Shown: one piece after another, positions 34,733 through 44,454 of the stretch
Numbering within the stretch: position 1 is the first letter of the stretch
How the letters are laid out: each line of letters opens with the position of its first letter
Source of the DNA: Billgrantia pellis
GTDB lineage: Bacteria > Pseudomonadota > Gammaproteobacteria > Pseudomonadales > Halomonadaceae
Reading direction: 5' to 3'
NCBI RefSeq assembly: GCF_008297955.1
Contig: NZ_VTPY01000003.1
Span: 434,001 to 498,000 of the forward strand
Length of the DNA: 64,000 bases
The notes under the pieces: generated by a model
Told to the model about the DNA's origin: nothing
The model's database searches: none
The model's input: the letters and a program-made list of their open reading frames with translations, nothing else
Made by a program: the position numbers and the translations under genes

Positions 34733-37000
34733 ATGGCCGAACGATCCTGCTGCTCCGGCGGCACCTGCAGCGTCGATACCTCCCCACCCCCGACGCGGCC
34801 GAAGGACCCACAGCCAGGCGTCGCTTCGCTGCGCCTGCGCATCGAGGCGATGTGCTGCCCTACCGAGGAGGGACTGCTGCGCCGGGCACTGGAAGACATG
34901 CCGGGCATCGAGCGGCTCGACTTCGACCTGATCGGCCGCCGGCTCACCGTGCACCATCGGGATGCGGACGAGGAGGTCATTCGACACCGCATTGCCGCCA
35001 CCGGCATGACCGCCGAGCACGATGACCCAGCCCAGCGTACCGCGCCGGCCGCCAGCGACGAGGCGCCATGGTGGAAGATCGGCGTAGCCGCCGTTCTCGC
35101 CCTGGCCGCCGAGGCCAGCCACTGGCGGGAACTGGCCGAACCCTGGCTAGCGGCTGCGCTGGCACTGGCGGCCATCGCCTTGGTCGGCCTGCCCACCTGG
35201 AAGAAGGGCTTCATCGCCCTGCGCCACCGCACCCTCAATATCAACGCGCTGATGAGCGTGGCGGTGACCGGCGCGCTGCTGATCGGCCAGTGGGCCGAGG
35301 CGGCCATGGTGCTGGTGCTGTTCACCCTGGCCGAGCGCATCGAGGCGCGCTCGCTGGGCCGGGCTCGCAACGCCATTCGCGAACTGCTCGACCTGGCACC
35401 GGAGAGCGCCAGCGTGCAGCAGCCGGATGGCAGCTTCCGTTCCTTCCCGGCCGGTGAGGTCGCCGTCGACAGCCTGGTTCGCGTGCGCCCCGGCGAACGC
35501 CTGGCGCTGGACGGCAGCGTCTCCGAAGGCCACCCGGCGCTGGACGAATCGCCCATCACCGGCGAGAGCCTGCCGGTGGACAAGACACCGGGCGAGGCCG
35601 TGTTCGCCGGCAGCGTCAACCAGGGTAGCGAGTTCCTCTACCGAACCACCCGGGCAGCCAGCGACACCACCCTGGCCCGCATCATCCATACCGTCGAGCA
35701 GGCTCAAGCCAGCCGCGCCCCGACCCAGCGCTTCATCGACCGTTTCGCCGCCGTCTATACCCCGGCGGTGTTCGCCATCGCCCTGCTGGTGGCGCTCACC
35801 TGGCCATGGCTGTTCGGCATCGGCTGGTTCGAAGGTGTCTATCGCGCGCTGGTTCTGCTGGTGATCGCCTGCCCCTGCGCGCTGGTGATCTCCACCCCGG
35901 TGACCATCGTCAGTGGCCTGGCGGCCGCCGCACGCTCGGGGATCCTGATCAAGGGCGGCAAGATGCTCGAGCAGGGCTATCGGCTAGTTACGCTGGCCTT
36001 CGACAAGACCGGCACCCTGACCCAGGGTCGCCCCTCCCAGCGTGCCTGGCACCCGCTCGACCCAACGCGGGACGAACCCACCCGGCTCAGGCTGCGCGGC
36101 CTGGCAGCAGGACTCGCCGGCCGTTCCTCGCACCCGGTGTCAGCGGCCCTGGCGCGTGCCGCCGAGGCAGATGGCATCGTTCCGCTGGAAGTGAACCGCG
36201 TGCAGGAACTGCCCGGCCGAGGCGTAGTCGCTCAGTTCGAGGGACGGGCCGTATGGCTCGGCAATCGCCGGTTGATGCAGCAGTTCGCGACGATAGACGG
36301 CACGCTCGAAGCCCACCTGGCCGAGCACGAGGCCCGCGGCGAGACTTTGGTGATCCTGGGTGAGGAGACCCGCCCGCTGGCGCTGTTTGCCGTCGGCGAC
36401 CCGCTGCGCGAAGAGAGCCGCGAGGCGGTCGAAGCGCTGCATCGCCTGGGCGTGACCACCCTGATACTGAGCGGCGACAACCCGGCGAGCGTGTCCGCGG
36501 TGGCCGCCGAGGCCGGCATCGACGAGGCCCACGGCTCGCTGCTGCCGGAAGACAAGCTGGCCATGATCGAGGCCCGCGCCCAGCACGGCGCGGTGGGCAT
36601 GGTGGGCGATGGCATCAACGACGCTCCGGCGCTGGCCCGCGCCGACATCGGCTTTGCCATGGGGGCTTTAGGCAGTGATGCCGCCATCGAGACCGCCGAC
36701 GTGGCGCTGATGGACGACGACCCGCGCCGACTGGCCGATTTCCTGCGCCTGTCGCGCCGTACACGCTCGCTGCTGATCCAGAACATCACTATTGCCCTGG
36801 GCCTCAAGGCGGTATTCATGGCGCTGGCCTTCAGTGGTCATGCCACTCTGTGGATGGCGGTGTTCGCCGATATGGGCGCCAGCCTGATCGTGGTGGCCAA
36901 CGGTCTGCGCCTGCTGCGCCATGGCAGGCGGCCAGGCGTTGAAAGGCTGCGACGTGATCTCGGGCATGATGAGGTCTTCGAGGAAAACACGGTGCAATAA
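34733..37000 (+). CDS. cadA: Cd/Zn/Pb-exporting P-type ATPase (CadA/ZntA family)
   Basis: A 755-residue heavy-metal P1B-ATPase. It starts with a Cys-rich SCCSGGTC, then a metal-binding domain with MCCPTEE in place of the usual GMDCxxC. The membrane CPC is near residue 380 (CPCALVIST), the phosphorylated Asp in DKTGTLTQG near 424, and GDGINDAPAL marks the hinge. The set fits export of Zn, Cd or Pb to the periplasm. ATG 34733 has CGGAG seven bases upstream. CadR lies divergent. Confidence 0.92.
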   Translation: MAERSCCSGGTCSVDTSPPPTRPKDPQPGVASLRLRIEAMCCPTEEGLLRRALEDMPGIERLDFDLIGRRLTVHHRDADEEVIRHRIAATGMTAEHDDPAQRTAPAASDEAPWWKIGVAAVLALAAEASHWRELAEPWLAAALALAAIALVGLPTWKKGFIALRHRTLNINALMSVAVTGALLIGQWAEAAMVLVLFTLAERIEARSLGRARNAIRELLDLAPESASVQQPDGSFRSFPAGEVAVDSLVRVRPGERLALDGSVSEGHPALDESPITGESLPVDKTPGEAVFAGSVNQGSEFLYRTTRAASDTTLARIIHTVEQAQASRAPTQRFIDRFAAVYTPAVFAIALLVALTWPWLFGIGWFEGVYRALVLLVIACPCALVISTPVTIVSGLAAAARSGILIKGGKMLEQGYRLVTLAFDKTGTLTQGRPSQRAWHPLDPTRDEPTRLRLRGLAAGLAGRSSHPVSAALARAAEADGIVPLEVNRVQELPGRGVVAQFEGRAVWLGNRRLMQQFATIDGTLEAHLAEHEARGETLVILGEETRPLALFAVGDPLREESREAVEALHRLGVTTLILSGDNPASVSAVAAEAGIDEAHGSLLPEDKLAMIEARAQHGAVGMVGDGINDAPALARADIGFAMGALGSDAAIETADVALMDDDPRRLADFLRLSRRTRSLLIQNITIALGLKAVFMALAFSGHATLWMAVFADMGASLIVVANGLRLLRHGRRPGVERLRRDLGHDEVFEENTVQ

Positions 37001-37008
37001 GGGCTGTC

Positions 37009-38259
37009 ATGAGGGAGTCGCCGCAACACGCCGAGGTCATGATCATTGGCGCCGGCATCGTCGGCCTGGCCTGCGCCTGGCACCTGCAGCGGCAGGGCTT
37101 CGAGGTCGTGTTGGTGGACCCCGAGCCCCCGGGCTCCGCCGCTTCCTCGGGCAACGCCGGCGTGCTGGCCAACTACGCCATCGAGCCCTTGGCCCAGCCC
37201 TCCATCTGGCGGCAGGCGCCGGGGCTGCTGCTATCGCCGCACTCGCCGTTTCACCTGCGCTGGCGGCACCTGCCCGGGCTCGCTCCGTGGCTGTGGCGCT
37301 TCATGCAGCACGCCAATCGTCGCAGCGCCGCCCAGGCCACTCACATCCTGAGCGAGCTACTGGCACCGGCGGTCGACGACTGGCGGCTCATCCTCGACGA
37401 CCTGGAAAAGAGCGGCAGCCTCGTGCAGCAGCGCGGCAGCCTGTGCTTTTATCTCAGCGCCAAGGGCTGGCGCGAGGCCCAGACCGAGTTCGCCGTGCGC
37501 GAGCGCTTCGGCGTCATGCAAGAGCGCCTCGACGCCAAGGCACTGGCGGAGCTGGAGCCGGCCCTTGAGGGCCGCGCCCAGGGCGGCATCCTGTTTCCCG
37601 ACGCCTGCCACGTCAGCGACCCGCTGCTCCTGGCCCAGCGCTTGGCCGAACACCTGGAAGGCCGCGGCGTTCGACGGGTGCGTGCCAAGGCACTGGGGCT
37701 CGCGTCATGCAGCAGCGGCGTCGGCATCGATACCGACCAGGCCTCCTGGCGAGCCGAAAAGGTCGTGGTCGCCGCGGGTCCCTGGTCGCAACCGCTGGCG
37801 CTGGCCGCTGGCGACCGAATTCCGCTGATCTCCGAGCGCGGCTATCATCTGGAGTTCCCCACCGTCAGGAGACTGGTCAGCCGCCCCTGTAGTCCCGGGG
37901 AGTACGCCTTCTATCTCACGCCGATGCAGGGCCGCCTGCGCATCGCCGGCACCGTGGAGCTTGGCCACAACGGCGACCCCGCCAACCCCAGGCGGCTCGC
38001 CTACATCCGCCGTCATGCCGAGGCGCTGTTCGGCCCGCTCGGCGAGCCGAGCCACACCTGGCTTGGCCTTCGGCCCTCCTTGCCCGACTCGCTTCCGGTG
38101 ATCGGCCCCGCGTCGGCCCTGCCCGGCGTCAGCTACGCCTTCGGCCACGGCCATCTGGGCCTGACCCTGGCCGCCACCACCGGGCGCCTGCTGGTGGCCA
38201 GCCTCAAGGGCGAAGCCCCCGCCTGGCTGGCCGGCTGCAGTGCCGGTCGTTTTCGCTGA
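37009..38259 (+). CDS. DadA-like D-amino-acid dehydrogenase or related FAD oxidoreductase
   Basis: A 416-residue FAD enzyme of the DAO family. The Rossmann loop is IIGAGIVGLACAWHL (residues about 8-22), with VDPEPPGSAASSGNAG after it and a C-terminal GHGHLGLTLAATTGRLL. It resembles DadA-type D-amino-acid dehydrogenases that pass electrons to the membrane chain. It starts eight bases after the ATPase gene but has no functional link to it. It converges on the amidotransferase gene with 15 bases between. The product of that pathway may include a D-amino acid; this is speculation. Confidence 0.8.
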   Translation: MRESPQHAEVMIIGAGIVGLACAWHLQRQGFEVVLVDPEPPGSAASSGNAGVLANYAIEPLAQPSIWRQAPGLLLSPHSPFHLRWRHLPGLAPWLWRFMQHANRRSAAQATHILSELLAPAVDDWRLILDDLEKSGSLVQQRGSLCFYLSAKGWREAQTEFAVRERFGVMQERLDAKALAELEPALEGRAQGGILFPDACHVSDPLLLAQRLAEHLEGRGVRRVRAKALGLASCSSGVGIDTDQASWRAEKVVVAAGPWSQPLALAAGDRIPLISERGYHLEFPTVRRLVSRPCSPGEYAFYLTPMQGRLRIAGTVELGHNGDPANPRRLAYIRRHAEALFGPLGEPSHTWLGLRPSLPDSLPVIGPASALPGVSYAFGHGHLGLTLAATTGRLLVASLKGEAPAWLAGCSAGRFR

Positions 38260-38274
38260 GTCAGGCCTACGAGC

Positions 38275-38994
38275 TCAATCGCGTGCCGCTATCGCACGCC
38301 GCAGGAAATTCAGTATCCAGCGCGCCATCAGGGTATCGTCCACCGGGGCGGCCAGCGATGTTTCTCCCTGGTTCACCCGCTCGTCGCCCACCAGCTCCCG
38401 GCGCAGCGCCATCAGGTCTCGGGAGTAGGCCTTGGTGAATTCGGGGTGCCCCTGCACACCGAGGAAGTGCTCGCCAACCTGCATCAAGTAGTGGGGGCAG
38501 AAGTCGCTGCCGCCGACAATGGTAGCCTCGGGGGGAAGGATCTCGACCTGATCCTGATGGCTGACCAGCAGGTCGATGCCCGGCTGCCAGGGCTCCATCC
38601 ACGCCGCCCGCGCCGTGACGCGGTTGAACGACATGCCTACGCCCCAGCCCCGCTCGCTCTTGACCACCTCACCGCCCAACGCCTTGGCCATCAGCTGATG
38701 GCCGAAGCAGATGCCCACCAGCGGCTTGCCATCGCGCCACAGCTCTCGCACGAAGTCGCACAGCTCGTCGACCCAGGGCAGCCCATCGTTAACGCCATAC
38801 TTCGAGCCGGTGGTCATCCAGGCGTCGACGGCATCGACATCGTCGGGAATCTCCCCGTCCAGGCAGCGCCACACCTGGAACTCCAGCGTGGGGTCGGCCC
38901 GCTGGAACAGGGCCGCGAACATTTCCGGATAGTTGCCGTGGGCCTCGCGCAGTTCTGGCGCCACGTCATCGCACTGCAATAGCCCGATGCGCAT
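38275..38994 (-). CDS. Class I glutamine amidotransferase-type hydrolase (putative gamma-glutamyl amide hydrolase)
   Basis: A 239-residue protein with the class I triad: Cys96 in GICFGHQLM, His183 and Glu185 in GVQGHPEF. It stands alone without a synthetase domain, like the gamma-glutamyl hydrolases PuuD and IpuF rather than GuaA. It is the last gene of the operon with a GS-like ligase, ALDH and iron alcohol dehydrogenase, so it probably cuts the gamma-glutamyl group from the oxidised product (inference). AAAGGAGA eight bases upstream supports ATG 38994; the longer frame is not conserved in kind. Confidence 0.85.
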   Translation of the reverse strand: MRIGLLQCDDVAPELREAHGNYPEMFAALFQRADPTLEFQVWRCLDGEIPDDVDAVDAWMTTGSKYGVNDGLPWVDELCDFVRELWRDGKPLVGICFGHQLMAKALGGEVVKSERGWGVGMSFNRVTARAAWMEPWQPGIDLLVSHQDQVEILPPEATIVGGSDFCPHYLMQVGEHFLGVQGHPEFTKAYSRDLMALRRELVGDERVNQGETSLAAPVDDTLMARWILNFLRRAIAARD

Positions 38995-39095
38995 CGGTGA
39001 ATCTCCTTTCATTGACCTTCCCTGGACACCGTCCCGTCGCACGGCACCGCCATCCCAGAAGCCCTTGAGCTTCGTCTGCAATCTTCCGACGACGC

Positions 39096-40271
39096 CTAAA
39101 GGCGGCCTTCCACGGCAGCCATGAAAATATCGCGGTATGCGTCGGCATCGAAGGCGACCGGGTTGGTGCCCGACGAAGGATCCGCCATCGCCATGCGCCC
39201 GATCTTGTCGGCCTGGCGCATATCGATGCCCAGCTCGGCCAGGGTGTGCGGAATGGCGAGCCGCTCGCGCAGGCCCAGCACCCAGTCGATCACCGCCGCC
39301 GTGCCCGGCTGGTCCAGGTTGAGATAGCGCCCGAGGCGCACCATCGGCTCGCCGATGGCGCGCTCGTTGGCACGCAGTACATAGGGCATCAGCACCGCAT
39401 TCAGCGTTCCGTGGTGGGCGTCGTAGAGCGCCCCGAGCGGATGGGCCAGGGCGTGCATGGCGCCCAGGCCGCGCTGGAAAGCGGTCGCCCCCATGCTCGA
39501 CGCCACCAGCATGTTCATGCGCGCCTCGAGGTCGCTACCGTCGCTGTAGGCGCGTAGCAGATAGCGGTCGATACGGCGCATGCCCTCGACGGCGATGCCC
39601 TCGGCCATGGGATGATAACTGGGCGAGCACCACGCCTCCAGGCAGTGCGACAACGCATCCATGCCGGTGGCGGCGGTAATCGCCGGCGGCAGGCCTACGG
39701 TCAGCTCGGGGTCGAGAATGACGGTGTCGGGCACCATGCCGGGATGGAAGATGATGCGCTTGACATGCTCCGCCTCGTCGGTAATCACCGAGGCGCGCCC
39801 CACCTCGGAGCCGGTCCCGGCAGTGGTCGGCACGGCGACGACAGGAGCGATGGCCTGGGCATCGGCATTCTTCCAGTTGTCGCCGATGTCCTCCAGCGAC
39901 CACAGCGACAACCCTTCGCGTTGATTGGCCATCAACGCCACCGCCTTGGCAGCATCGAGCCCGGAGCCACCGCCGAAGGCGATAACCCCGTCATGGCTGC
40001 CGCTGCGAAAGGCGGCCATGCCATCGAGCACGTTACGTCCGGTGGGGTTGCCCTTGATTTGGCTGAACACGGCGATGCGCAGCCCGGCGGCCTGGCACGC
40101 CTGCACGCAGTCCCGCATCATCGGCAACGCCGCCAGTCCCGGGTCGGTCACCAGCAGCGGCGCATGCATGTCCAGCGCCTTGCATGCTTCGGGCAGCTCG
40201 CGGATGCGGCCCGCTCCGGTGAGAATGTTGGCCGGATAGTTCCAACCCGTCGTGAAATGGTCGAGCGTCAT
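39096..40271 (-). CDS. Iron-containing alcohol dehydrogenase
   Basis: A 391-residue group III alcohol dehydrogenase. GGGSGLDAAKAVAL is the NAD loop and TTAGTGSEV is a family mark. Metal ligands match Asp205 and His209 (GMDALSHCLEA), His273 (MHALAHPLGALYD) and His287 (AHHG). It oxidises a primary alcohol to the aldehyde (or reverse). AGGAGG five bases upstream supports ATG 40271, 22 bases after the ALDH stop. In this operon it would oxidise a gamma-glutamylated amino alcohol, the step before the ALDH (inference). Confidence 0.88.
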   Translation of the reverse strand: MTLDHFTTGWNYPANILTGAGRIRELPEACKALDMHAPLLVTDPGLAALPMMRDCVQACQAAGLRIAVFSQIKGNPTGRNVLDGMAAFRSGSHDGVIAFGGGSGLDAAKAVALMANQREGLSLWSLEDIGDNWKNADAQAIAPVVAVPTTAGTGSEVGRASVITDEAEHVKRIIFHPGMVPDTVILDPELTVGLPPAITAATGMDALSHCLEAWCSPSYHPMAEGIAVEGMRRIDRYLLRAYSDGSDLEARMNMLVASSMGATAFQRGLGAMHALAHPLGALYDAHHGTLNAVLMPYVLRANERAIGEPMVRLGRYLNLDQPGTAAVIDWVLGLRERLAIPHTLAELGIDMRQADKIGRMAMADPSSGTNPVAFDADAYRDIFMAAVEGRL

Positions 40272-40293
40272 GTGGGCCTCCTGAGCCGCCGGT

Positions 40294-41679
40294 TCAGGCA
40301 TGCTTCAAGTGAAAGGATTTGGGCCGGGTGAGCGTTTCATAACCGATCCGCGACAGCGAACAGCCCCGCCCCGATTGCTTGACCCCGGTCCAAGCCAGCT
40401 CCGGATCGAGATAATCGCAACGATTGGTGAATACGGTACCGGCCTCGAGCCGATGGGCGATGGCCTCGCCTATTGCGACATCGCGGGTGAAGACGGCGGC
40501 GGTGAGGCCGAACCCACTGTCGTTCATCAACGCCACGGCCTCGTCGTCGGAGGATACCGGCATGATGCCGACCACCGGACCGAAGCTCTCCTCGGTCATC
40601 ACCCGCATCGAGTGGTCGACGCCGGTCAGGACCTGCGGGGCCAGATAGGCGCTGCCCGGCAGCGAGAGCGGGTAGTCGCCGGGGTCGATCCAGGCTCTGG
40701 CGCCGGCGGCGACCGCCTCTTCGATCTGGCCACGTACGAAATCCGCCGCTGCAGGGCGAACCAACGGTCCCAGAGTGGTCTCGGGGTCGGTGGGGTTACC
40801 CAGCCGAAGCTGGCGCACCCAGGCCACCGCTCGCTCGACGAAGGCGTCGAGGATCGAGGCGTGCACGTAGATGCGCTCGATGCCGCAGCAGCTCTGCCCC
40901 GAGTTGAAGAAGGCGCCGTCCATCACCCCGGGCACCGCCTCGTCGAGGTTCACGTCGGCGCGGACGTAGGCCGGGTCCTTGCCGCCCAACTCCAGGCCGG
41001 TGGCGATGAAGCGCCCGGCAACAGAGCGCTCCACCATCGCCCCGCCCCGCACCGAGCCGGTGAAGGAAACATGGTCGACCCGCCCGTCGCGGATCAGCGC
41101 CTCGGTGGCCTCGTGGGAAAGGTGCAAGTGCTGGAACACACCCTCGGGCAATCCCGCCTCGTCGAACGCCTGCTGAAAGCGCTCGGCACATAGCGGCGTC
41201 TGCGCGGAGTGCTTGAGAATCACCGCATTGCCCGCCATGATCGCGGGCACCACGGCGTTCACCGCAGTCATGAACGGAAAATTCCAGGGCGCGACGATGA
41301 ACGACACGCCCAGCGGCTCGCGCGTAATGTAGCGGGTAAAGCCGGATTTTGCGGCCAGCCGGATCGGCGTCAGCGCCTCTTCGGCCAGCGCGATCATGGT
41401 GCGTGCGCGCTCCTCGAAGCCACCGATCTCGCCGCCGGCCACGGCAATCGGCCGGCCCATCTGCCAGGTCAGCTCGCGGGCCAGCTCGTCGCGTCGCCCG
41501 ACGAAGACATCGACCATCGCCGAGCACACCCGCGCGCGCTCGTCGAGACTCGTTTCGCGCCACTCGCGCTGCGCCGCTACCGCCCTTATCAACGTCGCCT
41601 CGACCTGCCCCGGGTCGGCCTGCTCCCGCTCGACGTAGACCGAGCCGTCGACCGGGGAAATCGTTTTCTGTGTGGCCAA
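40294..41679 (-). CDS. Aldehyde dehydrogenase of the gamma-glutamyl operon (TTG start)
   Basis: A 461-residue ALDH. APWNFPFMTAVNAVVPAIMAG is the cofactor loop, Glu230 in LELGGKDP and Cys264 in NSGQSCCGIERI are catalytic. The start is TTG at 41679 with TAGGAGA seven bases upstream; no ATG fits better. Length is a little shorter than ALDH1-like enzymes and close to the PuuC/betaine-aldehyde group. It sits between the GS-like ligase and the alcohol dehydrogenase and probably turns an aldehyde to an acid. A 172-base spacer with a small hairpin precedes it. Confidence 0.87.
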   Translation of the reverse strand: MATQKTISPVDGSVYVEREQADPGQVEATLIRAVAAQREWRETSLDERARVCSAMVDVFVGRRDELARELTWQMGRPIAVAGGEIGGFEERARTMIALAEEALTPIRLAAKSGFTRYITREPLGVSFIVAPWNFPFMTAVNAVVPAIMAGNAVILKHSAQTPLCAERFQQAFDEAGLPEGVFQHLHLSHEATEALIRDGRVDHVSFTGSVRGGAMVERSVAGRFIATGLELGGKDPAYVRADVNLDEAVPGVMDGAFFNSGQSCCGIERIYVHASILDAFVERAVAWVRQLRLGNPTDPETTLGPLVRPAAADFVRGQIEEAVAAGARAWIDPGDYPLSLPGSAYLAPQVLTGVDHSMRVMTEESFGPVVGIMPVSSDDEAVALMNDSGFGLTAAVFTRDVAIGEAIAHRLEAGTVFTNRCDYLDPELAWTGVKQSGRGCSLSRIGYETLTRPKSFHLKHA

Positions 41680-41776
41680 TTGGCGTTCTCCTACTCATTG
41701 GTGCACCGAAAGAAACAAGAGAAGACGCGTCATGAGCGAACGCAGGTCGTGCGCGGCCGGAGCGCAGGAACCGGAG

Positions 41777-41790
41777 CATACTTCAGTATG
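41777..41790 (-). repeat. Short hairpin in the GS-ALDH spacer
   Basis: CATACT (41777-41782), TC, AGTATG (41785-41790) is a six-pair inverted repeat, flanked by less regular complementary arms (GGAACCGGAG and GAGGATTCC). The 172-base spacer 41680-41851 has no other feature I can support. It may be an RNA processing or repeat element. Confidence 0.35.
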
Positions 41791-41851
41791 TGAGGATTCC
41801 GAGCACCGCCCGCGTGCATGATGCGGAGCGCAATAGCGTATGACTTGTTTC

Positions 41852-43231
41852 TCAGATGATTTCGAAATAGCGGTCCAACTCCCAATCCGTAATATGGCGC
41901 CGGAATTGCCTTTCCTCCCACTCCCGGGTGGCCGCGAAGTGCTCGACGAAGGCGTCGCCGAACAGGTTGCGTGCCGCTTCCGAGGCCCTGAGCCGCTGGG
42001 CGGCCTCCCACAGCGTGCGCGACAGCGCCTGATGCGGGGGATGCTCGAGTTCATAGGCGTTGCCGATCACCGCCGCGTCCGGCTCCAGACGATGCTCGAT
42101 GCCGTGAAGCCCGGCGCCGATCGCCGCCGCCAGCGCCAGGTAGGGATTGGCGTCGGCACTGCCCAGGCGATACTCGACCCGCTGCGATTTGGCGCTGCCC
42201 GGAATCACGCGCAGCGCAGTGGTACGGTTCTCCACCCCCCAGGTGGCGTCGGTGGGTGCCCAGAATCCCGGGATCAGACGGGTGTAGCTGTTGATCGTGG
42301 GCGCGAACATGGCGAGGAACTCCGGCATCAGCTTCTGCTGGCCGGCGAGAAAGTGACGCTGAATATCGCTCATTCCGTGGGGCTTGTCGGCATCGAAGAA
42401 GGCCGACTCGTGGCTATCGGCGTGATTGAGCGACAGGTGGATATGCCCGCTCTGGCCGGGGTAGTCCGGCGACCATTTGGCCATGAAGGTGGCCATCAGC
42501 CCGCGGCGCTGTGCCCATACCTTGGTGAAGGTCTTGAACAGCGCGCCCTTGTCGCCGGCGGCAAGGGCCTCATCGACGCAGATCGCCGCCTCCAGCACGC
42601 CGGGGCCGGTCTCGGTGTGCAACCCCTCGATGGGGAAGTCCATGGCCTCGGCCAGCGCCAGCAGCTCGTGATAGAGCTCGCCATGCACGGAGCTCCTGAG
42701 CATGGAATAGCCCATCATGTCGGGGGTTAGGGGCCTCAGATGGCGAAAGCCCTTCTCGCGGATCGATTCCGGCGTCTCCTGGAAGAGGAAGAACTCGTAT
42801 TCCAGCGCACCGCAGGCGACGAAGCCCATCTCACGCGCCCGAGCCAGCACCCTGCGCAACAGCCCACGCGGGCAGATCGTCTCCGCCGGACCGGTGAATT
42901 CGGCCAGGAACAGCAACATATCGCCCTCGCAGGGCAGCTCGCGGCAGCTCTCGGGCAGAACGCGCAGCGTCGCATCCGGATAGCCCGTGTGCCAGCCGGT
43001 GTAGGTCACGTTGTCGTAGAGCTCGTCCTTGCTGTCCCAGCCCAGCACCACGTCGCAGAAGGCGAAGCCCGCCTCCAGCGCATGGAAGAATTTGTCGCGC
43101 CGCATGTACTTGCCGACCATCACGCCATCCATGTCGAACATGCCTACCTTGACGTGGGTCAGGCCACGCTGTTCGACGATCCGCCTGGCACCGTCGGCAT
43201 CCTTCACGTCTCTCGCCTGAAGTCGGCTCAT
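41852..43231 (-). CDS. Glutamine-synthetase-like gamma-glutamyl ligase (PuuA/IpuC group)
   Basis: A 459-residue GS-family protein. ATP and metal residues are seen in ALEYEFFLFQE, HTETGPGVLEAAI, SGHIHLSL, ENRTTALRVI and VEYRLGSADANPYLALAA. The whole is close to gamma-glutamylamide ligases (PuuA, IpuC) rather than GlnA. These attach glutamate to an amine with ATP. GAGGAAG seven bases upstream of ATG 43231. It lies 85 bases after the TRAP binding-protein gene, and the three downstream enzymes complete a glutamylated oxidation route. Confidence 0.85.
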   Translation of the reverse strand: MSRLQARDVKDADGARRIVEQRGLTHVKVGMFDMDGVMVGKYMRRDKFFHALEAGFAFCDVVLGWDSKDELYDNVTYTGWHTGYPDATLRVLPESCRELPCEGDMLLFLAEFTGPAETICPRGLLRRVLARAREMGFVACGALEYEFFLFQETPESIREKGFRHLRPLTPDMMGYSMLRSSVHGELYHELLALAEAMDFPIEGLHTETGPGVLEAAICVDEALAAGDKGALFKTFTKVWAQRRGLMATFMAKWSPDYPGQSGHIHLSLNHADSHESAFFDADKPHGMSDIQRHFLAGQQKLMPEFLAMFAPTINSYTRLIPGFWAPTDATWGVENRTTALRVIPGSAKSQRVEYRLGSADANPYLALAAAIGAGLHGIEHRLEPDAAVIGNAYELEHPPHQALSRTLWEAAQRLRASEAARNLFGDAFVEHFAATREWEERQFRRHITDWELDRYFEII

Positions 43232-43316
43232 CGCTGCTTCCTCGCACGCCCTTTGTTGTCGTCGTTTGGTGGCGAACGCTGGCGGGATGCGCCGTGCCCG
43301 GCGCATCCCGCTCCGC

Positions 43317-44375
43317 TCAACCGTAGCGGTAGGGAGGTCCGGCTTGCTGCATGGTCTGGCGGTAGTTCTTGAGTATCTGTACCACCCGCGCACTGCGGTC
43401 GCTCTCCTGGGCGATCTCGTCCCAGAAGGCCAGTGCCTCGTCTTCCAGCCGCTGCCACTCCTCCTCGGGAATCGAGGTCAGCTCCAGCTTGCCGCCGGTG
43501 GTGCGGTAGTGCGCCTCGCCCCACCAGTACCAGTGCTGACGATAGTAATGGGAACTGTCCATGCACAGCTTGAACAGGGTCTGGAGATGCTCGGGCACCT
43601 CATTCCAGCGCTCGGTGTTGGCAAAATAGGAGCCAGCCCAGGCGCCGGAAATGTTGTTGGTCAGGTAGTAATTGCTGACGTCGGCCCAGCCCACGGTGTA
43701 GGCCTCGGTGATGCCCGCCCAGGCGATGCCGTCGAGCTCTCGGGTCTGCATGGCGACCTCGATGTCCTCCCATGGCAGGGTCACCGGCACCACCCCGAAG
43801 CGGCTCAGGAAGCGGCCCGCAGTGGGGAAGGTGAACACACGCTTTCCCTCGAGGTCGTCGAGGCTGCGGATCGGATCGCGGGTCACGAAGTTGCACGGAT
43901 CCCAGGCGCCCGAGCCCAGCCAGGTGACGCCCTCCACCTCGCCATAGGCCTCTTCCCAGATTTCCCTGAGGCCGTAGTGGTGGAACAGCGCCGGTACGTC
44001 GAGGCTGTAACGCGAGGCGAACGGGAAGTAGCCGCCGAACACCGAGACGTCGACCGGGGCGTTGATCGAGTCGTCGTCGCTCTGCACGGCGTCGATGGTG
44101 CCGCGTTGCATGGCGCGGAACAGCTCGCCGGTGGGCACCAACTGGTCGGCATAGTAGAGCTCGATTTCCATCTCGCCGTTGGCGGCCTTGTTGAAGGCAT
44201 CGATGGAGGGCTTGATCACGTGCTCGGCGAGTGCCGGCCCGGCGTAGGTCTGCAGGCGCCAGCGAATCGGGCTGCGCGACTGGGCATGCACGTAGGGCGC
44301 CGAGAGAGTCGTGGCCCCGACAGTGGCGGCGGTAGCCAGGCCCGCCTTCTTGAGAAAATCGCGACGATTGGTCAT
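43317..44375 (-). CDS. TRAP transporter solute-binding protein with twin-arginine signal (DctP family)
   Basis: A 352-residue binding protein. TNRRDFLKKAGLATAATVGA at the N-terminus is a clear twin-arginine signal, unusual but known for some DctP proteins. RWRLQTYAGPALAEHVI begins the mature domain and TLPWEDIEVAMQTRELDGI matches the ligand-loop region. A Tat signal means it is exported folded, perhaps with a ligand or cofactor. It is third in the operon after DctQ and DctM. The upstream gap is 79 bases. Confidence 0.88.
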   Translation of the reverse strand: MTNRRDFLKKAGLATAATVGATTLSAPYVHAQSRSPIRWRLQTYAGPALAEHVIKPSIDAFNKAANGEMEIELYYADQLVPTGELFRAMQRGTIDAVQSDDDSINAPVDVSVFGGYFPFASRYSLDVPALFHHYGLREIWEEAYGEVEGVTWLGSGAWDPCNFVTRDPIRSLDDLEGKRVFTFPTAGRFLSRFGVVPVTLPWEDIEVAMQTRELDGIAWAGITEAYTVGWADVSNYYLTNNISGAWAGSYFANTERWNEVPEHLQTLFKLCMDSSHYYRQHWYWWGEAHYRTTGGKLELTSIPEEEWQRLEDEALAFWDEIAQESDRSARVVQILKNYRQTMQQAGPPYRYG

Positions 44376-44454
44376 GGGTCTTCTCCTGCTGTTTTGCTTG
44401 TTGTCGGAAGAATCGTGGTATTCGATCGTCGTGCCGCGGTTCACCTCCTGGGAG

